A DNA stretch of 64,000 bases, taken from contig CM066303.1 in the NCBI GenBank assembly GCA_033807695.1, positions 4,092,001 to 4,156,000 on the forward strand, read 5' to 3'. The stretch comes from Daedaleopsis sinensis. Taxonomy: Eukaryota; Basidiomycota; Agaricomycetes; Polyporales; Polyporaceae. Each line of letters opens with the position of its first letter. Within the stretch, counting starts at the first letter, position 1. Made by a program: the position numbers and the translations under genes. The notes beneath the pieces were generated by a model, which saw only the letters and a program-made list of their open reading frames with translations, made no database searches and had not been told where the DNA came from. Shown piece by piece: positions 45,906 to 58,409 of this stretch.

Positions 45906-46167
45906 TCACTTCGCAAAGTTAGTTATGAGAAACTGGAGACCGTCTTTCGCAGCTTTGTCTCGGGCGATGCTCTTGGAAGTGCCTGTTCCAGTCGCGATGA
46001 CTTCGCCGTCAACTGTCCAACGACGTAGGTGGTCATTTAACACAGGATCTCCGAGCATGTGGATGAAGACATACGCTTGCAGCTGGAGATCCAGGTTTCA
46101 CTGAACCGCTTGCCGGTAAGAGTATCTTGCCAACTGAGCGAGGATACCTTGCCCATTTTCTGGAGAG
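45906..46167 (-). CDS. Small dsRNA-binding-domain protein (5' incomplete)
   Basis: Two exons on the minus strand, 46167-46075 and 46012-45906, are joined by a 62-nt GTATGT...CAG intron. Together they read LQKMGKVSSLSWQDTLTG, RFSETW, then LDGEVIATGTGTSKS and IARDKAAKDGLQFLI, ending TNFAK. This is a classical double-stranded RNA-binding motif: the beta-strand Trp, the G-x-G-x-SK turn and the final AA helix are all present. Small single-domain proteins of this type occur in Agaricomycetes. I could not find the first exon with the start codon, which should lie between 46168 and about 46460. It may be a short regulator of RNA silencing, or a remnant. Confidence 0.6.
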
Positions 46168-46463
46168 CTACACAAGAACTCTGAGCAAGACCATTGTTGG
46201 TGAGCAAACGTCAATAGCCTACTGTCGTTCAATATAACCACATAGCTTTTCTCCGGCGTAAATGTATCTGTCAAGTCATCTGAATGCGGAGCTTGTCCAA
46301 GTCAGGGCGTTCTACTTACTGTGTTTCTTATACTCCTTCAATCTATCGTGCTTCAAGTTCGCGTGAGTGCTTTTGTGCGAGCGGCTCGCGGTGCTTTTTG
46401 TTGTCCAGATGTATAGCACTGGCACTTGCAGTTCGTCCCGCTTTTCACAAAGTGGGAGGGAAG

Positions 46464-47969
46464 TCAGCGCGGAGCGATCTCGAGAGCGGGGTAGTGACAC
46501 TGACTGCTCGATCCATCCACCTCAATTACAGGCGCCGCGTCCCTCAACACATCTAGAGTATGAAGCAAAGGTACCTGGAACTGTATTCAATACCTATACC
46601 ACGCGAGCTCGAGCTAATTCACTGACCTTGGACAGCTCGGCGATAAACCGAGTCTTGGCGACCTGAAGGGTCTCGGTGACATCAAGAGTGGACGCAATGG
46701 CAATCTCGGCATCGGATTTCTACAACAAAATTGTGCCTCGTCTGACTCGTAACTAGTTCTACGGTGATCGCAGACATACTGTCAAGATATACTCCAGCAA
46801 GTCACTGACGGGATCGCAGGCCTATGGCGTAGGTGAGCACCGTTCGAAGGTTCAGAGTTTAGTATCTACTCACCTCTCCACGCTCTGTTCCAGAAACAAA
46901 CTCTTCAATAGATTGAGGCGAATCGGCAATGCGTATTGATGTGCTAGAGTCGTCTTCTTTGTCATCTGGTTCGGAAGCGAGGTCGCGGGGACCTGTGGCG
47001 GCCTGCGTTGGTCCCTTCCAGCTCCACAAGCGGCGGCGCTTCATCTTATAGTAGTGTACAAAGATACACTGATCCTCAGGCAAGCCGCGACTACTTAGTG
47101 CAGAGACGTCGGACAAGTCATAGCTTGAGGGCGGTAGGAGCGATGAAAGCGTGACATCACGCTTCGGGAGAGGACCATGCCTGTAGTAGTGTGCCGGAAG
47201 CATATGGTTGGAGATGTTGACAGATAGCGCGCCCTTGGCGAAAGGTCCGAAATCACCTGAGACAAACCCTCTTTTGTGGCTGAATGAGTCTCCTTGGAAA
47301 GCTGCAACCGCCCTGCATGACGTCTTCGTCGTGCCGGAGATGAACACAATCTCATCCTCCTTCAAGCCTAAGTTCCAGGTCAAGTTCGCAAACTCGAGCC
47401 AACTGTCGATGTTGCTTCGCATGTAGGCGACGATCGCGTTCCGTGAATGGATGTCGGTACTCAGCGCCGGTGGGTCGAGCATCACGAATGCTCCAGAGTT
47501 ACTCCCAGACTTGAACTCAAAGCCCACGCTGGCGGAGAGGGACGGTACCCTTCAGAATAAGTGTTAGTAGATTTGTACAGGGAGGCTAGTGCGCGCTGAT
47601 GCTGACCCACTACTGCCACCAAGCTCGCCGCTGGCTTGAAGCATTTGCACGCCCTCGCTGCATAAACGCCCCTGCACCAACTTGCGGCGGGAGCCCGGGA
47701 TGAGGACGTTGATCGTATCTATCTAAAGGGATAACGCCGGTCGGAACACCAAGCGTGTTGAGAAGATGGGAGTCGGATTTCGTGCAGTTGAACAAGGGAT
47801 GGAACCCGCCTTCCCTGAAGTATTTTACGTCTCCGATGTGGACCTCGCGCGAATCCGGATTGCCTGGACGATCCTGAATGAATGGTTCTGGTATCCAGAG
47901 TGGATAACCATAGCCTAGAGGAAAGAGCTGTTGAGCGTAAATGTCCCATGGGGTACTGGACGTGGGCAT
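46464..47969 (-). CDS. Uncharacterised basidiomycete protein
   Basis: It starts MPTSSTPWDIYAQQLFPLGY and continues LWIPEP, REVHIGDVKYFREGGFHPL and LNTLGVPTGVIPL. After an intron come GFEFKSGSNSGAFVMLD, YMRSNIDSWLEFANL, EIVFISGTTKTSCRAVAAF, VSGDFGPFAKGALSV and an acidic stretch (SEPDDKEDDSSTSI). The last exons give DPVSDLLEYILT, KSDAEIAIASTLDV and VPLLHTLDVLRDAAPVIEV, stopping at 46464. If the last intron is not removed, the stop is at 46596. The pattern (GDVGYF near the start, SWLEFAN, SGDFGPFA) is one I associate with a multi-copy family of unknown function in mushroom genomes. No known enzyme motif was seen. Confidence 0.7.
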
Positions 47970-50559
47970 GGTAGAGAGACGGAGAGCAGGGCAACTTGCT
48001 TGAAGCAGCCTGCCAGTGTGTCAGGTACATCTCCCATCCTCGTGTGAGCCACGGAACGGTGCCCGCAAGCACCGCGTCTGCCTCTTGTTAACCTTGTACA
48101 GTTTGACAGATTGGCCACGGGCAGTGGTCAAAAGCGAACACCGCCTTAAGTTATAGCATACGGTCGAAGTTCTTCGGAGACCGTTCACTGGCATGCGCAG
48201 TCACATTTGAGGCGTAGTAGACGCAGGCTCGACGGGGCTGACGATTTGGTATAAGACAACTAGTGCACGGTGCCAGCTCACAGCGTTGAGGCAGAAAGCC
48301 ATAACTAGTCAGTAAGTTCGGACTGGTGAGATTTGGGTAAGATGGTCGGAAGGATTGAAGAAAATCCCGGTATGTCTCCGGGGGACTCCGAACATAGATG
48401 ATTACGTGATGCATCTACTAAGACTCAGCGCTAATAGCATCTGATCCTGATCTGATCTCCTCGAGCTCCTTGACCTCAGACCCCCTGCAGACTACGTCCG
48501 ATGTTACTTGCCAGTTAGTTGCTAAGCTTGGTACTACCGAGACCTGGATATCCTCTCCCTGAAGCATGCTCGCAGACAGAATGACTCGGAAGTGCCGTCT
48601 CCGACGAACAGAATGCACCTGGCTCCGGAGTCGTGTTCGTGACGGTGAGCACGACCTACTACTTGAACGCGGCAGGACCACTAGACCTGCCTACAAAACG
48701 ATGGGTTGGACGTGAGTTGGACGTGGCCACAAGCGCGAGGATCGTGTCATTGGTGCGTACGGGTTGTTCCGCATGTGTACGCGCACGTAGCCTCGGGTAG
48801 TAGTAGTAGGAGTGAGTCGTGCGACTTACATACTTACCTACTCGGACAGACCCATAGGCTCATGTCAACATCTAAGCTCCGAATAGCAACATTTTCTAGT
48901 TGGCTCCAAGGACCAATGACGTATATCTACTGCTTCACATTCACTGGCCATGCGCAAGCACACAGCGCCGAAGATGTGCGCTCAATATGTGAGTAGTCGC
49001 ACGCGGAGAGGATATCTCCGCATGTCCAAGCCTTCAATACAGCTCCGGCCACCTATACCCGCATCATATCCGCATCCGGCAGGTCACGGAGAACGCGCTC
49101 CGGGCAAAGGCCCTTTTCCCACTTGCGAAAATTGTTGAGACAGTCGTCATGGATATCTTTCATTTCCTCAGTTGCGAGCCTTCGCACCCGCGAAACGAAG
49201 AAAATGATATGTGGTATGCCCCAATGAGAGAGAAAATTTAAGAGGCCTTAGCCCGTCGTGTGGAATCTGCTTGTCTTTCACCAGTGCTCGCCACGAGCAA
49301 GCCAAAACCGTGAACTGTGCAGCCTGCACGGCCAGTGCCTGGTCAGTGCTATTCGGAAATGGCGATGGTCGGGGATCGTGCATGGAGACTGCGGTCTGCA
49401 CGCGTAAGTCGTCACGCGGCGGGCAGGCGCAGCCATGATGTTGGTCAGTGGTAACTCTCGGACTGCTCGACCTCCATGATGCTGTGCTGCTACATGCGCC
49501 ATCTTGAAGTATGTACGTACTTCTTTCTCTAGCCATACACGCGTCCGACAAACGGCTGTTGACAATTCCCAGAGTTAACTATTACTTGGCATTTCTAAGA
49601 CGAGGAATCTTGAGGTGGCCGACGGAAGCGCGTCTCTCCTCGACGTTCGGATCTTCCCATCAGCGTCGTCACTCTTTTTCTGTGACCGTGCTTCCTTTCT
49701 TTCTTGACGGCCATAAAAAGCCATTCTAAAGCCCTCATCTTACAAATGAGTAAGCATAGAACTTGGTTTATCTCCCAGTCGTACATGCATTTGCGCATGT
49801 CATGTCGCTACGCATTTTATTGATCAAACCGTGCTAATGATCAATACTAAGTACAGTACTCACTAGAGGACAAACTGACAACTGTCAACAGGCCGGATGA
49901 GAGCCCCGATACCTCCCGATACACGCATCAAGCTGATGGGGACGGGGATCATGGATGGATCATGGATGCCGAACACTGCAAGCGATGCCGACAGCCTGGG
50001 ACCATTCCACATGTTGATTGACATCAGTTATCTCAGACTCCGGATATGCTGACGGAGGGACGGGATCGGCGACTCGTCGAAATCACGACTCAATCCACAT
50101 CAGCTCCGGAGTATACGACATTTTACTGATCTGCAACCATACCCTCCGCGCGGAATGGTAATCCATTGAATCCGATGAAGTCGGTATTCTCAGAGCTTTT
50201 GTCGCTGCCTATATCTCTGCTCTTGCACACGACCCGGAACTTCCGGAGCTCCGAAGTGATTTTCGTTGCTTAAAATTGCGGGCGCCATCATCGTCGCTGC
50301 TATGATATATCATACCGACTTAGCCGTAAGTAATCATGCTTCTCCTGTGTAATGATACCATACTGTTAAGTTGGGAGACGTTCTTATCTAATTTTAGGGC
50401 CGGGAGAGATCAAGCCCAAATGGTCCAGTGTAGTACGGGGCGGCCAAGACAGACCGATAGCACAATCGGAACGCAGGCAGCCGCCGACCATCGCGGTCGG
50501 GCACAACTTTCCGGCGAGCCCGCCTCGCTCGCCGATGACGGCACACCCACTAGCACTGC
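47970..50559. other. Intergenic, no gene seen
   Basis: 2.6 kb. The frames at 48418-48681 and 49168-49551 (minus) have no domain or splice partners that I can recognise. Confidence 0.5.
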
Positions 50560-50566
50560 TATATAG
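50560..50566 (+). promoter_or_regulatory. TATA box of chitin deacetylase copy 3
   Basis: TATATAG lies 98 bp upstream of the ATG at 50664. Confidence 0.5.
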
Positions 50567-50663
50567 AATGTAAAATGTAAGTAGGATCGCCCTCCTCATC
50601 TTCGCCTCCTTCCTGCTGACCCATTTGCCCCCTGCCTCTGTGCTTTTCCGTCCCGTCACCGCT

Positions 50664-52284
50664 ATGGTGTTCCCCGTCATTCCTTCATTACTTATCGCCG
50701 TTGCGGCCCTGTCCTCTTCCGCAGTGGCCCACCCGCACGCACACGATGCGATCAACGCCGCCCTCCCCGGGTCTTGGTATCACCCCGAGGACCACCCCGT
50801 CCGCTCTCTCTTCAAGCGCGGCGATGATGGCGCGACGTACGCCGCCGTTGGCACGCCAGGTGCGCTCTCATCTATGTACACTGCTCAGTGTTGTCCATCG
50901 CATTTGTGACAGCGCTTTGCTGACATGGTTTTACTTTTTTTGCGCGCAGAGTGGTCGGCGGGCTTTCCTACTTGGGAGGACGATGCGAAGGGTATGCCCA
51001 CGGACGGCAAGGGCTACCCCCAGGTCTGGATTGACTCCCTCAATGCCGCCGTCAAGGCGGGCAAGATCCCCGACTTCCCGCCCTCGAAACTCGACGCGAG
51101 CGGTTTCCCGACGTATGACGGCCTGGACCCCAACGGCCCCGTCGTGTGCTCGTCGACGTACAAGTGTCGCAGCAAGGACGAGTCTGAGCTCTGGGACGCG
51201 CCCGATGGCGTGTTTGCTTCGAGCTTTGACGATGGCCCCCTTCCCGTGCGTCCTGACCAACCTTGATAATGACGGAGACGGGAACGCTGACATCTGCGCT
51301 CTAGACCTCGCTCAAGCTCTACAGCTTCCTCCAGGAGAACAACGTGACTACGACGCACTTCATGATCGGCGGTAACATCCGCGACAACCCCGACGCGTTC
51401 AAGATGGCCTTCGACGACCTGAAAAGTCAGTGATACTCAGCACTCCAGTGCTCTCTGCGGACGATAGACACTGACTGTTCTTGACAGGCGACATCGCGGT
51501 TCACACCTGGACGCACCCGTACATGACCTCGCTCACCAACCTCCAGGTCGTCGGCGAGCTCGGTTGGACGATGAAGCTCATCCATGACTCGACGGGCGGC
51601 CGCGTCCCCAAGTACTGGCGCCCGCCTTTCGGCGACTCCGACGAGCGTGTGCTCGCGATTGCCAAGAACGTCTTCGGCCTCACCACCGTCATCTGGAACC
51701 AGGAGTACGTAACCCATCCTTCTCCGCCTTTTCATCTCCGTTCCTCAACATAGTCATTCTGATCTCCTCGCTCCCACAGCACCGAGGACTGGAGCATCGG
51801 CCAGCCGAACGGAGCAACGCGCCCGCAGGTCGACTCGGATCTCAAGAAGTGGATCTCGGGCGCGAAGTCTCCCGGGCTCATGATCCTCGAGCACGAGCTC
51901 TCCGAGGACACCGTCGGCGCGTTCATCCAGGCCTTCCCGCTCATCGCCCAGAACGGCTGGAAGTTCGAGAGTGTCGCGACCATGAACGGCGGATCCATCT
52001 ACCAGAACGCCGCGGACGACACCGGGGACGTCACGCCCATGACCGTCGGCGGCGCGGCGGCGGCGCCCCCCGCTACGTCGACGTCCTCCGCTTCGACTTC
52101 GTTCTCGTCCAAGGGGCCTGCCGTCGGCGCCGTTGCACCGTCTGGGTCGAGCACGGGCTCCGCGCCTGCGTCGTCCAGCTCTGGTGAAGGCTCGGACTCC
52201 AAGGGCAACGGCGCGGGCTCGTTCGCGTCGCCTGCCACCTGGGTTGCGTCTGTGGTCGCTGTCGCAGTATTTGCGCTGTCATGA
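50664..52284 (+). CDS. Chitin deacetylase, GPI-anchored, copy 3 (CE4 family)
   Basis: Exons: 50664-50859, 50950-51245, 51305-51425, 51488-51704 and 51780-52284. The signal peptide [19 protein letters not shown] is followed by [81 protein letters not shown] and a Ser-rich spacer with a GPI-type C-terminus ([13 protein letters not shown]). All five exons correspond to those of copies 1 and 2, with identical intron phases. It has the full set of CE4 catalytic residues and should make chitosan at the cell surface. The third intron joins A|GC (Ser) where the other copies join G|AC (Asp). Confidence 0.93.
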
Positions 52285-54138
52285 AATAAGTGCGCAAACC
52301 TCCCCACAGCACGAGCTCTCGCACGACTCCCGTCCCTCCATGGTGTACTCGCCCGAGCCACATGTTAGCCCACCCATCACATCGACTCTCTACCCTCCTC
52401 CGCCACCACTGCTTCCCGGCGACGACCTGTAATGATCCAGCACTTGCACGAGGACTCCTCCACCACCGATACGTAAATACGTATTTATCGTCCACAGACG
52501 ACCACCAGGCTCACTCCGAGCCACTAGTCTTTCCTTCTGGGTTCATGTAGTGTACTCACGGCTCATCACGGACATTATTCTGCAGCCGTATGGGCTTCAT
52601 CTCTCTGCGCTGTTTACGCAGTAATCAATACGTTGTGGACGAACTGGCGTCCGAGCACTGGCTCGAGTCCGCCGAGGGGTTTGAGACGACATTAGACGCC
52701 TGTGACAGTAAAAGCCTAAATATGGGTGTCGTATGTCCCTATGCGGCCCAGGCTCCACATCACCGTGACCGTGACGCAGTTTATGCTCGGAACTGAAACC
52801 AACGCGACCTCAGCCTCTATACAAGCTTAAGAATGCCCCACTTTCAACACGGTGAAGTCCGAGAACAAACTCAAGTCCGAGAACAAACTGCAACTGAGGT
52901 ACACGCGGGTGCGAGATGGACAGGAGCATGTACAGCGCTCCGCCCGGGAGCCCCGAGTGGATGCTAGGCATGAGTAAGAGTATAAGTTCTCGTACCGCAT
53001 TCCGGGGCTCGACGTCCTGGAGCTGGAACAGGAGCGCTCACCGTAGAACAGAGTCTCCAAGAACATCGAACATCTTCAGGAACGACACTTGCGCCAGCCT
53101 GAGGGAGAGGGCCACCGCGACTGGGCGGAGAGACTGGTCACTGCAAGCAGAGCCTGAGGCGCACACGATTCACCATTAGTGCCTCTCGGGTCGGGACTCG
53201 GTGAAGCGGTCCTCTCTTAAGCTTGAGCTTGATCGCCGAGCGATACATATGTTCAGAGCATGTACGAGCGTAGCGCTTCCACGGGTGAGGCCAGAGCTCT
53301 CCTCCACTAACGGGCCGGCCGTAGAGGCTCCGATGAGTCTCCATGGGGGATTTTCGTGCGGGTTGCACCCAACACTGCACGGGTGGGTAGCGTGGACATG
53401 TGTAATGTTGCTTCTCGTGTCTATGGAGGTGTCGAATGTGTCGAATGGGCTCAGAGATTGCACCGTAGACAAGCCTAGGGAGGTCGGGGCCGTCCCGCTC
53501 TGCGCTGCGAGCCTGTAGGGTTACGCCAGGAAGGTTGAGACATAGAGGGCTGTATAGCCTGGGAGAGGGAGAGAATAGCATCAGTTGCATATGCGCTTTG
53601 AATGAAGCGCATCCTTACCTTCTTCTCCGTTGACCCGCCTCCTGAGGCTGTGCATCGTCATGAGACAGTACTAGTGCGTACGCACCGTGCAAAGAGGTGC
53701 TTGATTTCGTAGGGGTGCGCTGCTGAACGAAGGCACCGATCGAGGCAATCGCTTGTACAGTGCCGTAGGTATGAACAGACACCTAGAGACAACGTTCCGT
53801 GCATCAGCGAACAAAGTCTGCTGGCAGCGATACTATGATATTCACCTAGATATCCAGAGTCCCCAGATGATCCACTCGGGCCACGCAGCGTGCGTATCTC
53901 ATCTGCATATGCCCGTCTCGCGCAGTCGTTCCTCTGCAGTGCATGTATTCTACCCGAAATGGTCCATCGTCACAGCGCAAAGCGAAAACACTACTAGAAC
54001 TAGGATAGCCAGAGGTCCCAAAGATAGATTAGATATCACCCGCACCTCTCGCGCACTTCCTCCGGTGCACCTCTCGACGCTCCGCCGTCCGCCGCCGTCC
54101 CTCCGCGCCCGCGGGGCGCCCTGACGGCCAGACCAGGG
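52285..54138. other. Intergenic with a short tandem repeat
   Basis: No gene was supported. Bases 52855-52890 hold two copies of an 18-bp unit (AAGTCCGAGAACAAACTC, the last base varying). The frames around 53138-53590 are not recognisable. Confidence 0.55.
52855..52890. repeat. 18-bp tandem duplication
   Basis: Two adjacent copies of AAGTCCGAGAACAAACT followed by C or G. Confidence 0.9.
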
Positions 54139-54898
54139 CTATAGCACTGTCCGCGCGCCACCGAGCACACAGAGCACCACAACGCTTGCGAGCGACAGGA
54201 GCTGCATGCGCGCGCCCTCGCCCGTCCCGAGCGAGCTGGCGCCGTTAGCGCTTGGGGGGAAGACGGTCGCAAAGCCGGCGGTGGGATCGGGGCCGCCGGA
54301 GATGGTCACGGTCGGTGCGTCTGCGGCGGGGGTGGGGACGGTGCCGTTGCCGGTGTCGCCGATGGAGAAGCGCTGCGAGGCGCCGTACATGGCGCCGTGT
54401 GTCGAGTTGAGGAAGAGGAGGTAGTAGTCGTCGCCTGTGGGCACCGCTTGGAGGAAGAGGTTCAGTGCGCCCTTGGAGGACGCGGCGGGGACTGCATGGC
54501 ACGGCACGTGTTGAGCGAGGTGCGGGGACAGGACAAGGGGACAAGGCAAGGGGGCGAGATAGGAGAGGGGAAGGAGAGAAGAGCGGAAGACGTACCGTCT
54601 CTTGCGACGTAGATAAGTCCATCCGTGCTCAGTCTTGCAAGCTCGATATCTACCACGGACACTCCATCGAGCAGGCCCTTCTCCCATTCAATGGGATTTA
54701 CGGCGTTGTTTGTCCATTTGACTCCGTTCGCAGGTGTTGAGATCGTGAAGTACGCTAGATGCCCGTTAAGCGTTCAGTTTTTGCAGCAAAGCTCTACGGA
54801 ACAGACCGCGACTTACACTTCGCAGCCGCTAATGGGAGGAGGTGCCATGCGAAGAACAAGCTGAGGAGACCGGTAGGGATATATGAGAGCAAGTGCAT
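54139..54898 (-). CDS. Kre9/Knh1-like secreted Ser/Thr-rich GPI protein
   Basis: Three exons. ATG 54898 opens a signal peptide (MHLLSYIPTGLLSLFFAW). After an intron follow YFTISTPANGVKWTNN, AVNPIEWEKGLLDG and ARLSTDGLIYVARD. The last exon gives VPAASSKGALNLFLQ, VPTGDDYYLLFLNSTHGAMY, then a Ser/Thr/Pro spacer and a hydrophobic tail (LLSLASVVVLCVLGGA). This matches the Kre9/Knh1-type beta-sandwich domain linked in yeast to beta-1,6-glucan assembly. It is common in mushrooms as a GPI-anchored surface protein. The exact role is inferred. Confidence 0.85.
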
Positions 54899-55571
54899 GT
54901 CCGAGCCGGCGTTGCTAGCTGGACTCCGTCGTAGATGCCAGTAGCGAGTAGAAAGCAAAGTACGACAGACGTTCGAAAGATAGCAGCGAGGTGGAGAAAC
55001 GAGTGGTGGAGGCGGAAAGCCGGCAGCGACAGTCACAAACGACGGCGGCGGCGATGGTCAGAAATGAGGCTGGCTTTAAGACCGCTGCCGGTTCCTCGCC
55101 CATCGGCCGGCCGCTTGTTTGGCTCTATTTGGTTTCGTGGCAACAGCGCGGCAACGCGGCAACGCCACGCCAACAAGCCACTGCAGTAACGTCTAACCGC
55201 CACCCACTGGGTGTGGTAAGAACGGAACCATCGTGACGAGCGACAGAAACAACATACCGTTTCCACAATAGACAGGCTTGCGAGTGTGACAACACGCACG
55301 TAGATAGGCGTCTACATGTCATACTGAGCGCTGAGCCTCTAGCCGAATTATTATACACTCCTCCTCCAGCACTGAACGCGAACGATTGGACGGTCTAGTA
55401 AGACTTTCAGGTACCGTTGTAGCTGGGACTTCAAGAAAGCGTGCCGCAACATCTACGGAGGGCGAATGACGAAGGAGACCAGCGAAGGAAAATCTATTAG
55501 CTGCCAATTTCCGAAACGAAACGCGAATTCTGACTGCGCGCGCAAAGTCTATCATGTCTCCGGCGGCGTGT
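54899..55571. other. Intergenic, no gene seen
   Basis: This lies between the Kre9-like start and the TDP1 stop. Nothing was recognised apart from the probable Kre9-like promoter and TDP1 terminator. Confidence 0.55.
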
Positions 55572-58409
55572 CTACTGCACAAACGCCTGCGACTCCGTCT
55601 GCATCTAAGTAGCGAGAAGTCAGTACCGTGACGACCACGACCTCGACGGGATCGACGGGGACAGAGACCAGGAGTCGACGGCTTACCCATGGTACGTCGC
55701 GCCCGGTCACATACTTCTGCGCCGGCCGCTCCCAGCACGCCACCCTGTCTATCTCCTCCTGGCTGTGCAGGGGAATGAGCAGCCCGAGCTCGTAGTTGGT
55801 AATCTGCGCGCGGCGTCAGCGGCGGTCGAGAGGGGTAAACGTTAACTCTACAGCTCGAAAGCGCATGTGAAAAACCGCCACACACGCACATTGAGCGTCG
55901 GGTTGAAGCCAGAGCCCGAGAGCGTGCCCCATGCGGACGGCGTGAAGTTGTGCGAGCCGACGTACGCCCATCCCGCAAGCTTGTCGCCGCTGCCGCCGTC
56001 TTCGTCCTCGCTGTCCGTGGCGGCGCGCCGCCCCACTCCGCCCAACCCTCCCCGTTTGTCGCGGAATGTCCCGAGAATCATCTGGAACACATTGGTCAGC
56101 CCGCCCACATGCACCAGCCAGACGACCAGACGGGGTGCGTGCGACTGAGTGCTGACTGACCTTGGAGTGCATGAGCACCTTCCCCCGCTTGCTCCTCGTC
56201 TGGTGGAACAGCTCCCGCGGGAAGTTCTTGCCCTCCCACTGGTTTCGCCTGCAGAACATCGTCCCGCCGCCCTACAATCACGTCCACGTCCGGTCAGCCT
56301 CCCCACACGCGCGACGCCCAGCGGCACTGGCAGCGCACTCACCGCCTCGCCCAGCACGCTCTCGCGCACGTACTGCGCCGTCGGGAACAATATCTTCACA
56401 GGGGGGTGCGGCAACTTCGCGCGGCTCGCCTTGGACTTGTCCAGCCAGCCCTGCGCGCTCTCGCCCCGCGCCGAGCAGTAGAACTCGTTCAGCCACTGCG
56501 TGCTGTACGTCCCGATCGAGGAGCCCTGGCATTCGAGCACGAGCTCCTTGTCCGCGGGCGGCGCGCCGCCCAAGTCGATCAGCGCTTTCATCAGGCGGGT
56601 GTGTCCGGTGAGGATGACCTGCGAGTGCAAGTGCGAGTGCGAGTGTGAGTGCGACGCCAGGAATGTCAATGGGATCGGGCGGACGGCGCGAGCGGCAGGA
56701 CGCTTACCTTCGGCCAGCCTTCGTGCTTCCCGGCGATAGAGGGGACAAGCGCGGCCTTGACCTTAGAGAAGTCCCACTGAGTGCGTAGGTCTTCCAGCCG
56801 CTGTAAAGGGAGGTCGGGGTGCTGCGAGAACGGTTGTGAGACGCGATGGGAGTGCAGGAATACGTTGCACGCACGTCGTTCTTGAGCAGGTTCACCAGTG
56901 CTGGGGCGACGTTCACCGCGTGCAGCACGCGGACCATCGAGGATGCGAAGTCCTCCGCCTTCGGGTCAGCCGCAACCGGGGCGGGAAGCTTCGGCACGTC
57001 TTGCACCCAGACGGTCTGTTTGCTTGGTTAGAACGTATACGAGGGTCACACGAGCGCAACCGACATTCTCTATGTCACGCCAATCGTATTCAACGAGATT
57101 CGCGGTCGATATCATGATGCGGAGACGGCCGGTCTTGTAGAATAGCTGTGCGCGGTGTAAGCGTAGACCCACGTCCCTTTGCCACGATACTCACGAGCAT
57201 GAACTAGCGAAGTCATGTCAGCATCCTGTTCGGGACACTGCGACAGAAGTAGCATACCTTCATGTGCATACATCCACGTCCGCCGCGTAGGAACGGTGTC
57301 GTCCTGATCCAGTTCGGCAGGATAGCCTTGATAGAAGCGTCTCCTAATATCCAAGAGTGAGTACAGCCCGCGGCACAAGAACGAGTCTAGATAGGACTTG
57401 AGGCCTCATCCGTTGCAGCCAACGCGCCATTGATATACGCCTGGTTTCCCGATGTGACCTCAGACTCGTCTGGGATGGCAGACATCGTAACACATCCAGA
57501 GACCGAGCGACCGCTCGCTGACACTCACCGGTCTGGCTGTGGTCCACCGCGATGACAGGGGTCCTCGAGTCGAACATCTGGTAGATTAGCGGGAAGTTCC
57601 AGCAGAACGCGGACACGATCGCGAACTCGATGTCGGCTTTCTGCAACCGGGCCCCCACGCTTATCAGTCGCCGGGCAGCAGGATGCGGGGCAGTGACACG
57701 CGACTGACCGGGGAGATAATCTCGGAGAGACGGAAGACGGGCCGCTTGTCCTTCTGCGGGTCGACGTGGGCGTTGGCCGTCTGCCGCAGCTCCCCGTCCC
57801 AGAAGACGTTCTGCGCGCCAGAACCGCTGCTCGCGCTCGCACTTCCCCCCGGGCGTACTCTTGCTGCGGCAGCGGCAGCGGCGGACGAGCTGTTCGCAGC
57901 TGCGGTTGAGGAGCTAGAAGCATGCGTGTTGGCGGAGCGTGCCCAAGGGCGAGAGGACGAGGAGATGCGCTGCCTTTTCGCACCGCGGGTCTGCTCCCCC
58001 TCGGACTCGGACTCGTCGAGGTCTACCGTCTTCGAGCTCTGGTACGCGTCGGGGCGTTGGCGCTTCTGGCGCTCGAGTCGCTCAGCCTCGAGCCTTGCCC
58101 GCTCCGCGCGGAATGCGCTCGCTGGGTCGGTCGCTGCGGCGGGCGCCGGCGCAGCTTGAGGTGGTGCGGCTGGGGCCGACTGTCGTTGGGATTCCTCGAT
58201 CGCGCGCTGTATCTCAGCCTGAAAACGCGCCTCATCGTCGTCAGGCTCGTCTGCGGATAAATCTATCACCTCGGCGTTAGCTGTCGGTGGAGGGCCGTTG
58301 TCCTGCAGGCTGAGAGCGATTGCCCTGAAAGTGTCCTATATTAGCCCTGGTTACGAGTGCGATCTGTGAGCTCATACCTCGCAATGTCTGCATCGTAGCC
58401 ATCGTCCAT
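55572..58409 (-). CDS. TDP1: Tyrosyl-DNA phosphodiesterase 1 with N-terminal UIMs
   Basis: The enzyme hydrolyses 3'-phosphotyrosyl bonds left by trapped topoisomerase I. ATG 58409 gives MDDGYDADIARAIALSLQD, a ubiquitin-interacting motif. A second follows (EARFQAEIQRAIEESQRQ), then a disordered Ala/Ser-rich linker. The catalytic part begins RPVFRLSEIISP, KADIEFAIVSAF and LPNWIRTTPFLRGGRG. The first HKD motif reads MHMK|FML|LFYKTGRLR, with FML encoded by a 9-nt microexon (57195-57203). STANLVEYDWRDIEN follows, and the second HKD motif is VLMHSK|MILGTF with YVGSHNFTPSAWG. The end is VPWMQTESQAFVQ. Both His-Lys pairs and the Asn are present, so it should be active, in the nucleus. Confidence 0.93.
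57195..57203 (-). other. TDP1: 9-nt microexon of TDP1
   Basis: TTCATGCTC is flanked by ...CTAG on one side and GTGAGT on the other. It supplies Phe-Met-Leu of the first HKD motif; without it HMK would run straight into LFY. Confidence 0.8.

Noticed and set aside
57640..57720. In-frame stop in TDP1 after the VSRVSLPRILLPGD stretch
   Set aside because: That stretch is intronic: splicing from CCG|GTCAGT to CAG|AAAGCC gives the expected FRLSEIISPKADIEF.
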